From contig NZ_CP061941.1 of assembly GCF_014805825.1 (NCBI RefSeq), positions 3,224,001 through 3,288,000 of the forward strand: 64,000 nt of DNA, written 5' to 3'. Source of the stretch: Marinomonas algicola (GTDB lineage: Bacteria; Pseudomonadota; Gammaproteobacteria; Pseudomonadales; Marinomonadaceae). Each line of letters starts with the position of its first letter. Position 1 is the first letter of the stretch. This document shows positions 27,381 to 37,059 of this stretch, piece after piece. A model generated the notes under the pieces. The model saw only the letters and a list, made by a program, of their open reading frames with translations. It was not told the origin of the DNA and made no database searches. Position numbers and translations under genes: made by a program.

Positions 27381-29078
27381 CTAATCTGAAATAGCCATAC
27401 CGCATACTTTATTACGTCCGCTGTTTTTAGCCTCATAGAGTGCCACATCAGCCATAGAAATAAGTTGTTCTGGGGTGTTTCCAGCATCAGGGAGTTGAGT
27501 GGCAATACCGACACTAATGGTGACGATGTCCAATGGTGACTTTTCATGGGGGAAAGCGTTATTAAAAACGGAATCTTTAAGCGCATTCGCTAATGTGTAA
27601 GTCTCTTCTTTACTCATACCGATCAGTAATGCAATGAACTCTTCGCCACCATAACGAGCCACTTTCCCTCCTACTTTATCGATGTAGGATTTAAATAATT
27701 GTGCTATTTCACGCAGACATCGATCACCCTCTTGATGCCCATAAAAATCGTTATAGAGTTTAAAATAATCCAGATCCAACATAATAATGCTAACCTGTGA
27801 TTGCGTTTTTTCGGCTTGCTCCCAACTTTCTGCCAAACTTTGAAAGAAGTGCCGACGGTTCGCTATTTTAGTTAAATCGTCTGTGTGGCTAATCAGTTGA
27901 AGCGACTCATTTAATGCATGTAATTTTTCATTTGCTTCTTCAACGTCCTTTTGTGCTTTAACCGATTCAGAGTTAGCTTTATTTATTGAGTCAACAAAAA
28001 TGGAGAAGGCTCTCGCAATCACGGAAATTTCATCTTTACCACACTTAGGGATATTAACTGCTTTACCATTTATATGCTCAGTAATGATCTGACTCAGTGA
28101 GTTTAGTCTTCGTATTATATAATGCTGTATAAACCAGTAGGCTATAATGGTTAACATTAAAAAAGCGAGGCTAAATATCAGTATCTTAAAAATCACTTTG
28201 TTTATTAACTTAGCATGTTCATTGGATGCTTTTGTTGTTGCGTTTTTTAGAGATAAGTAAAACTCAAAACAAGCACTGCTTAATCGTTGTGCAGCCAGCC
28301 TCGTTTGACGAGCTGAGCCTAAAATGGCTAAAGAGTGGTGGATCTTTTGTTTGTTTATGGCAAATGTTAATTCTGATAAGCCTTTGATTTCCTGAATACG
28401 TGAACTCAGTGTTTCATTTAATCCTTCCATATTAAAAAGTTTTTTTATATTTTCTTCGTTGAGTTCCCTTAGTTTATTAGATTGCCCTAAACTTTCTGAG
28501 TATAAAGCCAATACCGTCGTGCTGACTATATTAGTGAAAATCTCATGATAACTTGGATTTACTGTCTCTGAAGCTTCGGCCTTTATTTGATTACTTTGAA
28601 GCACCATTAAGCGTTGTTTTATTTCAGCCGTTTCTCTATTAAGCTTTTCATTTTCAAAAAGATGATTATCTAAACTTATTATCGAATCAAAGTATTGAGC
28701 GCTAAGCAAATCGATTTCATTTATAAATGTTTGTTCCAACTCTGAATTGGCTGAGATCTTTTGACGAATAGCATTAAAAAATTGTTGAAAATTTTCACTT
28801 ATAGGGTAGGAATTTGTATTACTGTATTCTTGTCCTATAATTTTTTCTAATGTTTGAGCGCTCAGTCGTTCGGTGTCTCTAGATAATTCAGAAGCGTACA
28901 TAGCGCGTTCGAAATGAACATGCGAAAGTGTCTTAAACTCATGAGCTTGTTGCCATAAAGTATAAATGCTGTAACTATTTGTTAATAAATAAAAACCTAA
29001 CACAGTAAATAGCACTAAATTTAGGCGGAAGCCTATTTTATCAAAGCGCTTTAGCCACGATTTATTCTTGGAAAACAC
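27381..29078 (-). CDS. Membrane sensor diguanylate cyclase (HAMP-GGDEF)
   Basis: The 565-residue protein has two membrane helices (about 17-37 and 293-315) around a large, mostly helical periplasmic domain of about 255 residues, a HAMP-like linker, a coiled coil near 365-395, and a C-terminal GGDEF domain with LDLDYFKLYNDFYGH and ARYGGEEF (GGEEF at 477-481). The start is GTG, preceded by a G-rich ribosome site. It lies 32 bp downstream of a gene for a periplasmic amino-acid-binding protein, so the two may form a ligand-responsive c-di-GMP pathway. Confidence 0.93.
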   Translation of the reverse strand: MFSKNKSWLKRFDKIGFRLNLVLFTVLGFYLLTNSYSIYTLWQQAHEFKTLSHVHFERAMYASELSRDTERLSAQTLEKIIGQEYSNTNSYPISENFQQFFNAIRQKISANSELEQTFINEIDLLSAQYFDSIISLDNHLFENEKLNRETAEIKQRLMVLQSNQIKAEASETVNPSYHEIFTNIVSTTVLALYSESLGQSNKLRELNEENIKKLFNMEGLNETLSSRIQEIKGLSELTFAINKQKIHHSLAILGSARQTRLAAQRLSSACFEFYLSLKNATTKASNEHAKLINKVIFKILIFSLAFLMLTIIAYWFIQHYIIRRLNSLSQIITEHINGKAVNIPKCGKDEISVIARAFSIFVDSINKANSESVKAQKDVEEANEKLHALNESLQLISHTDDLTKIANRRHFFQSLAESWEQAEKTQSQVSIIMLDLDYFKLYNDFYGHQEGDRCLREIAQLFKSYIDKVGGKVARYGGEEFIALLIGMSKEETYTLANALKDSVFNNAFPHEKSPLDIVTISVGIATQLPDAGNTPEQLISMADVALYEAKNSGRNKVCGMAISD

Positions 29079-29110
29079 GTATTCCCCCCTAAATGTGCAA
29101 GTTTATACAC

Positions 29111-30139
29111 TTATTTAAAAGGCGGAGAAAATAATACCCCACCATCTTTCCATAAAGCATTTAAACCACGCGTCGAATTAACAGACGAGCCTTCTCCATA
29201 GTAGCGGTTAAATATTTCACTGTAATTTCCCACTGTTTTTATTACGCGATAAGCCCAGTCTTGATCAAGCCCAAGTTGTCTTCCTATGTCTCCACTTGTT
29301 CCTATGAGGTTGTTAATTTCAACGTTGTTGCTGGTTTTCTTAAGGTAATCGATGTTATTTGATGTGATACCTTTTTCTTCGGCTAAAATAATGGCGTGCA
29401 CAACAGAACGAACAATTCTTTCCCATTGCGGATCATCATCCCTGACAGCAGGTCCGATAGGTTCACGCGAAAACGTCATTGGTAATACGGCGTAGTTTTC
29501 TTGCTTATCGGTACGGTTGGCTAAATTTATGAGTAAGTTCATCCTATCAGCCGTATAAGCATCGCATACGTTGCTTCGAAAAAATTGATCACCATTTGAA
29601 TAGATCACGTTAGTATCGAAGCGGTTAGCTGAAACGTACTCTTCAAAGTTGTTCTGAGACGTTGTATTTTCTGTCACGCACACCGTTTTATTTTGTAGAT
29701 CTTTAAATGAACTAATATTGGAACTATTTCGTACTAGTAGGCCTTGACCATCAAACAAATAAATTGCAGGAAAGCGAATGTTGTATTGGTTTTCTCGACC
29801 TACTGTCCATGTTGAACTGTACATAACCACATCGGTAATCTTTTCCTGGAGAGAGGTGAAGCGACTCTTGGCTTTTACCTCCACATAATTTATGTAATCT
29901 GGGTTGTTTAAAACGGCTACCGCAACCGCTCTGCAGAACTCAACATAAAAACCAGTCCAATATCCTTTTGCCGATATTGCGCTGCGCCCCGGGTCATCTG
30001 GAAAAACCCCACAATTTAAATCCCCCCTTTCTTTAACTGCTGCAAGGGTAGACGAATGCCCTTGCGCACTAGCCAAAGAAAGAAAAAAAATGATCAAGAG
30101 GGTGTACACATACTGAGGTAATGATCTATTAGCCAACAT
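29111..30139 (-). CDS. Periplasmic amino-acid-binding protein, AapJ/BztA-like
   Basis: The 342-residue protein has a signal peptide (cleavage after about residue 26, SAQG) and a type II periplasmic binding fold; segments ERGDLNCGVFPDDPG, GYWTGFYVEFCRAVAVAVL and YSSTWTVGRENQYNIRFPA are those of general L-amino-acid binding proteins of the AapJ/BztA family. No ABC permease or ATPase gene is nearby. Instead a membrane GGDEF gene follows by 32 bp, suggesting a sensing rather than a transport role; this is inference. Confidence 0.9.
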   Translation of the reverse strand: MLANRSLPQYVYTLLIIFFLSLASAQGHSSTLAAVKERGDLNCGVFPDDPGRSAISAKGYWTGFYVEFCRAVAVAVLNNPDYINYVEVKAKSRFTSLQEKITDVVMYSSTWTVGRENQYNIRFPAIYLFDGQGLLVRNSSNISSFKDLQNKTVCVTENTTSQNNFEEYVSANRFDTNVIYSNGDQFFRSNVCDAYTADRMNLLINLANRTDKQENYAVLPMTFSREPIGPAVRDDDPQWERIVRSVVHAIILAEEKGITSNNIDYLKKTSNNVEINNLIGTSGDIGRQLGLDQDWAYRVIKTVGNYSEIFNRYYGEGSSVNSTRGLNALWKDGGVLFSPPFK

Positions 30140-30516
30140 AAATCTTCCAAAAAATGGATATTTGATTATCTGACACTTTGGTCAGAAAACTATCTCTACA
30201 GTTATATCAAAAAACAGAGCTGTCACCTAGTAAGAAAGAGGTTTGGTGCAAGAGTTTGATTAAAATAACCTAATTCAAGGCGAATTAAGCAGGCATGAAA
30301 AATAGTATTCAACATTGAATAATCCTCCGCAAAAGAGAAACGCGTCTTTTACGCGATAAAACGAAAGAGGCCGACACACATTAGGAATTTATAGGTACCC
30401 GCATCACAATTTAGTATGCTTTGGCAGATCCTAACCCTCTCTTATATCCTTGATCGATGAAACGCATTAAAGTTAAGAGCCTCTGAAATCACTCTAAAGC
30501 ACAAAAAGGAAGCGTT
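30140..30516. other. Divergent intergenic region with two palindromes
   Basis: This 377-bp region separates the minus-strand binding-protein gene from the plus-strand DUF2254 gene and must hold both promoters. It contains TAATTC-aaggc-GAATTA (30271-30287) and TATTCAA-ca-TTGAATA (30306-30321), two AT-rich inverted repeats that could be operators. No gene is seen. Confidence 0.5.
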
Positions 30517-31848
30517 TTGTTATTAAATATTACCAAATTTGCGCCAATAATTGAAAAGGCACGAGCCAGCTTTTGGTTTGTTCCTAGCTTTATGGTGTTA
30601 TTTTCAATATGGCTTGCGATCGGCTCTATCTACATTGATGCGGCTTATATTGATCATATTGAACCCAACTTACCAATAATTTATCGGCTCGATATTGATG
30701 CGATTCGATCATTATTGGCCGCCATTGCTGGAGCAATGATTACGGTTACCAGCATCGCCTTCTCAATTACAATTGTAGCGCTTACCTTAGCGTCATCGCA
30801 ATTTGGTCCACGTTTATTGCGTAATTTTATGATGGATTCGGGAACACAAGTTGTACTTGGTTCATTCATTTCTAATTTTTTGTATTGCATCCTTGTATTT
30901 TGCGCACTCAGTTTTCAAGAGCCATACGCTTTTAAACCTGGGGTTACGGTTGTTATCGCCGTTTTGATGACCTGTATTAGCGTAGGGGTATTAATTTATT
31001 TTATTCATCATGTCGCTAAATCCATTCAAGCTGATGTGGTAATCGATGATGTTTACCAAGAGTTAAAACGTGGCATTAAAAATCTTGAACCATCAATTAA
31101 CCAACAAGCTAAGACAGGCGTAAATGACGAAACTATTGAGGCTAACTTGACTCAACGAACTCAACAAAAAAATGTACTGGCTAGTTGTAGTGGGTATGTT
31201 CAGACAATTGATCATAGCGCATTAATAGCGCTAGCGGCTGACAGTGACATTTTAATTGAGTGCTTATTTAGACCGGGGGATTTTGCGGTTAAAAACGCCG
31301 TACTAGCCATCATTCACTCGAATAATGTTGCAGATGAAAAGGTGACGCAATTAGCCACTAAGCAAATCGTATTAGGTGGATACAGAACGCCGGTCCAAGA
31401 TCCAGAATTTGCTATCCACCAACTAGTCGAAATTGCTTTACGAGCTCTTTCTCCAGGAATTAATGACCCCTATTCTGCCATCACCTGTGTCGATAAACTC
31501 AACTCAGTATTATGCGACCTAACCAAAATAAACTTTCCAAATAAAGGAAATTATGACCCAAAAAATCGGTTAAGACTTGTTTGTAAAGTGCTAACGTTTG
31601 ATGACATTGCCAAAGCGGCATTCGACCAAATCAGACAACAGGCAAAGAGCAATGTTGCTGTCACTATTAGACTTTTGGAGTCTTTGCAGGTGCTGATGAC
31701 CTTTGCTCAAAATGATAAGCAAAAACAATTTGTAAGCAGCCAAACGAAAATGATAGAAGAGCAGCAATCCAGGCAATCACTATCTAAAGACGATTTAAAA
31801 GCAATTAATGCTAAAGTGGCGTTAATTTTAATAAGTAAACAAAGCTAA
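30517..31848 (+). CDS. DUF2254 membrane protein
   Basis: The 443-residue protein has about four membrane helices in its first 170 residues (for example 17-37 and 62-85) and a soluble C-terminal half, matching the DUF2254 family of uncharacterised membrane proteins. The segment VEIALRALSPGINDPYSAITCVDKL is a family hallmark. The start is TTG at 30517 with AAGGA about six bases upstream. No neighbour on the same strand is close enough for an operon. Function is unknown. Confidence 0.88.
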   Translation: MLLNITKFAPIIEKARASFWFVPSFMVLFSIWLAIGSIYIDAAYIDHIEPNLPIIYRLDIDAIRSLLAAIAGAMITVTSIAFSITIVALTLASSQFGPRLLRNFMMDSGTQVVLGSFISNFLYCILVFCALSFQEPYAFKPGVTVVIAVLMTCISVGVLIYFIHHVAKSIQADVVIDDVYQELKRGIKNLEPSINQQAKTGVNDETIEANLTQRTQQKNVLASCSGYVQTIDHSALIALAADSDILIECLFRPGDFAVKNAVLAIIHSNNVADEKVTQLATKQIVLGGYRTPVQDPEFAIHQLVEIALRALSPGINDPYSAITCVDKLNSVLCDLTKINFPNKGNYDPKNRLRLVCKVLTFDDIAKAAFDQIRQQAKSNVAVTIRLLESLQVLMTFAQNDKQKQFVSSQTKMIEEQQSRQSLSKDDLKAINAKVALILISKQS

Positions 31849-32263
31849 AAAGAAATGGATAATCCCCGTTCTTAAGCATGATAGCAATCCTTCTTTAAAC
31901 TGTATTTTTTTATAAAAGGTAAATTAAGTGGTTGGATACTATGCTTAAAACGGGCCTTTGTTTAGAGATGTTCTGTTAATATAGGGATAAGAACGTCAAT
32001 AAGGCCTCTCTAACGTTAATTTCATAGTTTTCATTTTACTGTGCTTATTCTATCTAACACTTACTACTTTATAGAAGAGCTAACGGTTTATGCTAGTCAC
32101 TCTAAAACGTGATTGCCCGTACTTTAATACCAACAGGCAGCATGACATTTACTTAAACTAGTCTAAAATACTGATATCATCTAAGCGATAAACGAGCAAA
32201 GTGAGTAGAGGTACAGGCCTCACCTAGGAATATCATTTACTACAATACTTATGGAGCATAGTA
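31849..32263. other. Intergenic region with a long imperfect inverted repeat
   Basis: No gene is seen in these 415 bp. At 31865-31879 and 31941-31954 lie arms CCCGTTCTTAAGCAT and ATGCTTAAAACGGG, complementary except for one extra base, separated by 61 bp. The near-complement continues partly inward (ATCC/GGAT), giving a roughly 90-bp fold-back structure just after the DUF2254 gene. The promoter of the GAF-GGDEF gene should lie in the right half. Confidence 0.55.
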
Positions 32264-33226
32264 ATGCAGCCGCCAGAAAAGCCATGCAATGAAACGGGAC
32301 GATTGCAAGCATTAAGAGCGCTTAAAATTCTAGATTCATCGCATGAAGAAAGGTTTGATCGTGTCACTCGAATGGCTAAGCAAATGTTTGCCGTACCTAT
32401 TACCTCGGTGACATTAATCGACGAGAATAGACAGTGGTTTAAATCAAGCCAAGGTCTAGACATACTGGAGACACCAAGAGACATTTCTTTTTGTGGGCAT
32501 GCGATCAACCAAGAGGATTTGTTTATTGTTGCTGACACCTTAAAAGATGAACGTTTTTTTGATAACCCCTTCGTTATTGGAGCGCCTCATGTTCGCTTTT
32601 ATGCAGGTTATCCTCTTAAGTTGCGGCCAGGTATATTCTTAGGCACTTTATGTATTCTTGATACTAAACCCAGGATATTTAGTGACGCTGAAAAATGTTT
32701 ACTGAACGATTTTGGCGCAATGATTGAACAAGAAATACGATCCATGCAATGGGCTACTTTTGACGAATTAACCATGATTTATAGTCGCCGTGGCTTTTTT
32801 ACATTGGCAGAACATACACACAAACTGTGTGTTAGAAAAAGCATGTCAATCGCCTTCATCTTTTTTGATTTAGATGCCTTCAAGCCGATCAACGATACCT
32901 ATGGTCACCAACAAGGAGATTCTGTATTAGTTCAATTTGCAGAAGCCCTGCAACAATCATTTCGAGAAAGTGACATTATTGGGCGTTTAGGTGGAGACGA
33001 GTTTATTGTTATGCTTTCAGACACCGACATAACGGAAGTAAACTCACTTTTAAACAAATTCACACAGACTGTTCATCGTCTTAATTTAGATAAGCCTTAT
33101 CTAATTAAGTTCAGTTCGGGAGTGTCCTATTTTACCTGTGTTGATAATCTATTATTAGACGACATGATTGAACAAGCCGATGTCGCTATGTACCATCAAA
33201 AAGCGAGCAAAAAGGTGACTCGATAA
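32264..33226 (+). CDS. GAF-GGDEF diguanylate cyclase
   Basis: The 320-residue soluble protein opens with a GAF domain (about 10-155; the stretch ITSVTLIDENRQWFKSSQG is typical) and ends in a GGDEF domain with FDLDAFKPINDTYGH and GRLGGDEF (GGDEF at 243-247), so it should make c-di-GMP under control of a small cytoplasmic ligand. ATG at 32264 has GGAG seven bases upstream. It stands alone, converging with the exporter operon. Confidence 0.93.
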   Translation: MQPPEKPCNETGRLQALRALKILDSSHEERFDRVTRMAKQMFAVPITSVTLIDENRQWFKSSQGLDILETPRDISFCGHAINQEDLFIVADTLKDERFFDNPFVIGAPHVRFYAGYPLKLRPGIFLGTLCILDTKPRIFSDAEKCLLNDFGAMIEQEIRSMQWATFDELTMIYSRRGFFTLAEHTHKLCVRKSMSIAFIFFDLDAFKPINDTYGHQQGDSVLVQFAEALQQSFRESDIIGRLGGDEFIVMLSDTDITEVNSLLNKFTQTVHRLNLDKPYLIKFSSGVSYFTCVDNLLLDDMIEQADVAMYHQKASKKVTR

Positions 33227-33253
33227 ACGCGGAAACGTACTCTGATTATCACT

Positions 33254-34384
33254 TTATTCTAACGTCTTCTTAAAGCGCACAGAGGCAATAGTAATACCCA
33301 TTATAGTAAACCCAGCTAACCAAAAAGCATCTTTTCCTAACAGCATGATACTGGCATCCCTTAATGCAATAGCTCGAATCATACGCATAAAATGGGTAAT
33401 GGGTAATGACTCGGCAATCCATTGAGCCGCGACAGGCATCGCATCGTAAGGGAACATAAATCCCGATAATAGAATAGATGGCAGCAATATAAAAATCGTC
33501 ATCTGCATCGCCTGCAATTGGTTTTTTACCAGAGTTGAAATCACCAAACCGAGTGTTAAGCTAGCAAAAACGAATAGAATCGAGGCACCAAAAAGAGAAA
33601 GTAGGCCACCTCTAACTGGCACTGAAAAAACCCAATAACCAACACTTAAAATAATAACGACTTGTATTAGCCCGACCAATACATAAGGTGAAATTTTTCC
33701 AATCATGAGTTCAATAGGACGTATGGGGGTAGTAATTAAAAACTCCATATTGCCATGCTCATATTCTCGTACAATGGCCGCTGAAGTAAACAGGATCATT
33801 GTCATGGTTAAAATCACGGCCACTAAACCAGGTACGATATTAACCACCGTTCTTTGCTCTGGGTTGAAATACTTCACCACTTCAAAACTGGGAGCCGTTC
33901 GTGTCACTATTTGACCAGAGACGCCATCCAAAGGCATAGTACGTAAAGCACTAATAGCAGACGAAATTACGGTATCTGAACCGTCTACAATCCATTGACC
34001 TACTGGCAAGCTCATGGCTGAATTCAATTGTTTAGGATCATATCGAGGATGCAAGAATAAGCGCTTTGTTAGATCTGCAGGCAGGTATAAAACGGCCTCA
34101 ACCTCTCCTTTTGTAATGGCGATTTCAGCGTCTTTAATGGATCGATATCGAGCAACAAAATTCACGGATTGAGTTGCAATGACCGCCTGTTCGATGGCTC
34201 TGCTTTCCACGGTTAGACTCAAGTCAACAAGCCCAGCGGGAATATGCCTTGCATCCGTATTAATGGCATAACCAAACAGCATTAATTGAACCAAGGGTAT
34301 CATGACAATCATGCCAAACGTCATTCTGTCTCGAGAAAGTTGCTTTAATTCTTTTATAAAAACCGCGTAAATTCTAATCCACAT
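33254..34384 (-). CDS. ABC-2 type exporter permease (YbhS/YbhR-like)
   Basis: The 376-residue protein has an N-terminal helix (about 22-40), a roughly 140-residue periplasmic domain, and five helices in the C-terminal half, the layout of ABC-2 permeases of the YbhS/YhhJ type; EYEHGNMEFLITTPIRPIELMIGK is the conserved cytosolic segment. ATG at 34384 (MWIRIYAVFIKEL) is chosen because it matches the family start and has GGAGG six bases upstream; it overlaps the ATPase gene by 11 bp. E. coli has two such permeases in the matching operon, here there is one. Confidence 0.9.
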   Translation of the reverse strand: MWIRIYAVFIKELKQLSRDRMTFGMIVMIPLVQLMLFGYAINTDARHIPAGLVDLSLTVESRAIEQAVIATQSVNFVARYRSIKDAEIAITKGEVEAVLYLPADLTKRLFLHPRYDPKQLNSAMSLPVGQWIVDGSDTVISSAISALRTMPLDGVSGQIVTRTAPSFEVVKYFNPEQRTVVNIVPGLVAVILTMTMILFTSAAIVREYEHGNMEFLITTPIRPIELMIGKISPYVLVGLIQVVIILSVGYWVFSVPVRGGLLSLFGASILFVFASLTLGLVISTLVKNQLQAMQMTIFILLPSILLSGFMFPYDAMPVAAQWIAESLPITHFMRMIRAIALRDASIMLLGKDAFWLAGFTIMGITIASVRFKKTLE

Positions 34385-35384
34385 AACGCCCTCCAGTACA
34401 AGAAACAAAAACATCTTCAAGACTTGGACGGGCCAATACGGTATCGCGACCATCGCTCAATTGAGCGATGAAAGCGAGAGGATCCTCGACCTTCTTATTA
34501 ACTAACACTCTTAAATGAGCACCAATTTGAGCCGCAGACAGAACCTCTTTCTGTTCAATTAGACTTTGCTTAAGCGTCCTTAATTGACGACCACTCACTT
34601 CTACAACCGTTGCCGGCATGGCGTCCATTAAATCGTTAGGTGAGCCGTCTGCCCGTTTTCTGCCGTCTTCTAGAATAGCCAACGCATGACAACGTTCCGC
34701 TTCATCCATGTAATGAGTCGACACCAAAATGGTGGTACCCGCTGAACATAGATCAAACAATCGCTCCCAAAACTCGCGGCGATTTTCTGGGTCAACAGCG
34801 GAAGTCGGTTCATCAAGAAACAGCAACTCTGGAGAATGCAATGTGGCACAGGCTAGCGCCAAACGTTGCTTCTGCCCTCCACTCATTGAGCCAGCAAACT
34901 GCCTAATTTGCTTTTCTAAATCATAAAGAGACAGTAATTCTTCAATACGAGCGTTTTTTTGCTTACCTGAAAGCCCATAAATGGCCCCAACAAAATTGAG
35001 GTTTTCTTGTACAGTTAAATTGTCATACAAAGAAAATTTTTGTGTCATGTATCCTATGCGTTGTTTCAGAGATTCTTCATGGCCTTTTAGCGGTCTCCCT
35101 AAAATATTAACTTCGCCTTCACTGGCTTCCAACAACCCTGTTAATAAACGAATACTGGTGGATTTACCACAACCATTTGGCCCAAGAAAACCATAAATAC
35201 AGCCTTTAGGTATTCTTAAATCAAGATTATTCACCGCCACATGTTGCCCAAACCGCTTAGTTAAGCCTTTGGCTTCAATGGCATACTCAACACTTTCTTC
35301 TTCCACTCTTTTTTTATCTATTCTTTCTTGGTCGAGATTGTTCTTCTCTGTAAGCACCTTTTTACTGAAAGCCGCACTATTCAT
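34374..35384 (-). CDS. ABC exporter ATPase (YbhF-like, single NBD)
   Basis: The 336-residue protein is one nucleotide-binding domain: Walker A GPNGCGKST, Q-loop in YMTQKFSLYDNLTV, signature SGGQKQRLALA, Walker B LLFLDEPTSAVDPENR and H-loop STHYMDE. A charged N-terminal extension of about 30 residues precedes it, and the C-terminal 80 residues resemble the regulatory tail of drug exporters. Its start overlaps the HlyD stop by four bases (ATGA). E. coli YbhF has two fused NBDs; this one has one. Confidence 0.93.
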   Translation of the reverse strand: MNSAAFSKKVLTEKNNLDQERIDKKRVEEESVEYAIEAKGLTKRFGQHVAVNNLDLRIPKGCIYGFLGPNGCGKSTSIRLLTGLLEASEGEVNILGRPLKGHEESLKQRIGYMTQKFSLYDNLTVQENLNFVGAIYGLSGKQKNARIEELLSLYDLEKQIRQFAGSMSGGQKQRLALACATLHSPELLFLDEPTSAVDPENRREFWERLFDLCSAGTTILVSTHYMDEAERCHALAILEDGRKRADGSPNDLMDAMPATVVEVSGRQLRTLKQSLIEQKEVLSAAQIGAHLRVLVNKKVEDPLAFIAQLSDGRDTVLARPSLEDVFVSCTGGRYVD

Positions 35385-36325
35385 GGTAAGTGAACCTCAA
35401 CAGCCAATCCTGTAGGTAAATCATCGGCTTTTAATAAATCAATATCCGTTAGATACATAAGCCGCGCCCTATCTCGTTCATTGAGCGAATAGAAAGGAGT
35501 GTAGGCCGGTTGCGTTCGAATATTACGAACGTTTCCTTTAAACGGGTGCTCTATACCATCAGCAAACACTGACACACTGTCGCCTATTTTAAGGCTTGAT
35601 AGTGCATTGGCAGGCAAATACACTCTGGCATAAGGCAATGAGTCCGCAATGAAACTGATTAACGGCGTACCTGCTGTAATACGATCCCCGATATGCCACG
35701 GCAGTGTCTCTATGACACCATCAATCGGTGCTTTAATCGTGAGATCATCTAATCCTATTTGTTGCCCTAAGAGAGCGGCTTGAGCCGCGTCAACCTTCGC
35801 TCTTGCTTGAACAATGTCCTCTTCTCTTGCACCGTTTTTTAATTCCAGCCACTGATCATGCGCTTGCTGAGCGTTGGCTTTCGTCGTGTCTCGCCCGGCT
35901 TTTGCAGCGTCATAATCCGCTTTCCCTATTACCCTACTTTGATAAAGTTTACTAAAGCGTTGATATTTGAGCTCAGCTTCTATCTTGGCGGCTTGAGTCG
36001 CATTCAATGCAGCAAATGCGGCACTTAATTGTTCTGGTCTGGTGCCTGAAGCAAGACCGCTTAAGACCGCTTCAGCCTGATCTAGCTCAGCTTTTCGTTG
36101 GGCCAATAGAGCGTCGGCTCGGCGTGTGTCTAATTGCAACAGGGTATCGCCTTTTGATACTTTTTGCCCTTCAGTGACGTTAATGAAAACAATGGGCTCA
36201 GTAACAGGTGAAGAAAGAAGGTGTTGATCTCTCTCAATGTTTCCCATAGCGTAAGTACTGTCTTCTTGACAACCAATTAAGATGGCGCAGATGAAGATCA
36301 ATGGAACAGCGGATATCGTTTTCAT
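35381..36325 (-). CDS. HlyD-family membrane fusion lipoprotein (YbhG-like)
   Basis: The 314-residue protein has a lipoprotein signal (lipobox LIGC, Cys19), a biotinyl-lipoyl half-domain (VSKGDTLLQLDTRRADALLAQ), a coiled-coil hairpin (about 60-180) and the second half-domain (IKAPIDGVIETLPWHIGDRITAG). It links the inner-membrane exporter to an outer-membrane channel. Overlaps of four bases with both the TetR and the ATPase genes show one operon. The layout matches the E. coli cecR-ybhGFSR exporter. Confidence 0.92.
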   Translation of the reverse strand: MKTISAVPLIFICAILIGCQEDSTYAMGNIERDQHLLSSPVTEPIVFINVTEGQKVSKGDTLLQLDTRRADALLAQRKAELDQAEAVLSGLASGTRPEQLSAAFAALNATQAAKIEAELKYQRFSKLYQSRVIGKADYDAAKAGRDTTKANAQQAHDQWLELKNGAREEDIVQARAKVDAAQAALLGQQIGLDDLTIKAPIDGVIETLPWHIGDRITAGTPLISFIADSLPYARVYLPANALSSLKIGDSVSVFADGIEHPFKGNVRNIRTQPAYTPFYSLNERDRARLMYLTDIDLLKADDLPTGLAVEVHLP

Positions 36326-36999
36326 GATACGTCCTTGTCCTTTTCAGTTATTGCTACGCTTTCTGGTAACGTAAAAAGACCTTGTTCTAAAAGCCTTTGG
36401 TTGTGTTCTGCCAACCTTAACAACCAATCTTCTTTGAGTTCAACACCAAGCTGTTGTTGTAAATATCGAGGGGCCAATACAGGAAAGATCATCAGACTCA
36501 CAAAGCTCAAACGAATCCATTCTGAATTAAGGTTAGGGTTAATCTTTTTCTGCTGTCTAAATAGCTCAATCCATTTTTCAGATCGCTGTAACAAACCATC
36601 AATAATGCCCGTTAAAATGCTGAAAGTCTGTGGGTTAGTCGGTTGATTCAGTATTTGAAGAATCAGATTTGGGAGCATGGGACTTGCCGCAATCATACGG
36701 TAATAGGTTTGCATCAATAATAAAGGATTAGGCTCGGTATTTGGGTCTATATCCTTTTGCATTTGCTCCAAAACAGGCGCTAACGTTTCTTGGATGGTCG
36801 CTTCAAACAAGCCTGCCTTTGAACCAAAGTAATAACGGATCATGGCCGCGTCAACGCCTGCAGAAAGGGCTATTTTTCGCGTCGAGACCTTATCGAAGCC
36901 ATGTTCTGAAAAACACTTCTTGGCTGCTTCAATTAAATTTTCTCGGGCAGAATCTCGGGTTCTGCCGGTTTGTTTAGGCCGACCTGTTCGAATGACCAT
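36322..36999 (-). CDS. TetR-family regulator, CecR/YbiH-like
   Basis: The 225-residue protein has an N-terminal HTH (ARENLIEAAKKCFSEHGFDKVSTRKIALSAG, then YYFGSKAGLFEATI) and a C-terminal domain of the CecR/YbiH type. As the first gene of the TetR-HlyD-ABC operon it probably represses its own operon in response to a toxic compound. The 37060-37108 inverted repeat, 60 bp before its ATG, is a candidate operator. Confidence 0.92.
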   Translation of the reverse strand: MVIRTGRPKQTGRTRDSARENLIEAAKKCFSEHGFDKVSTRKIALSAGVDAAMIRYYFGSKAGLFEATIQETLAPVLEQMQKDIDPNTEPNPLLLMQTYYRMIAASPMLPNLILQILNQPTNPQTFSILTGIIDGLLQRSEKWIELFRQQKKINPNLNSEWIRLSFVSLMIFPVLAPRYLQQQLGVELKEDWLLRLAEHNQRLLEQGLFTLPESVAITEKDKDVS

Positions 37000-37059
37000 A
37001 ACGGACTCCGGTGATTAATTCATCTGCTGATGAATATAAGCCATTTAAAGAGAAACCGT

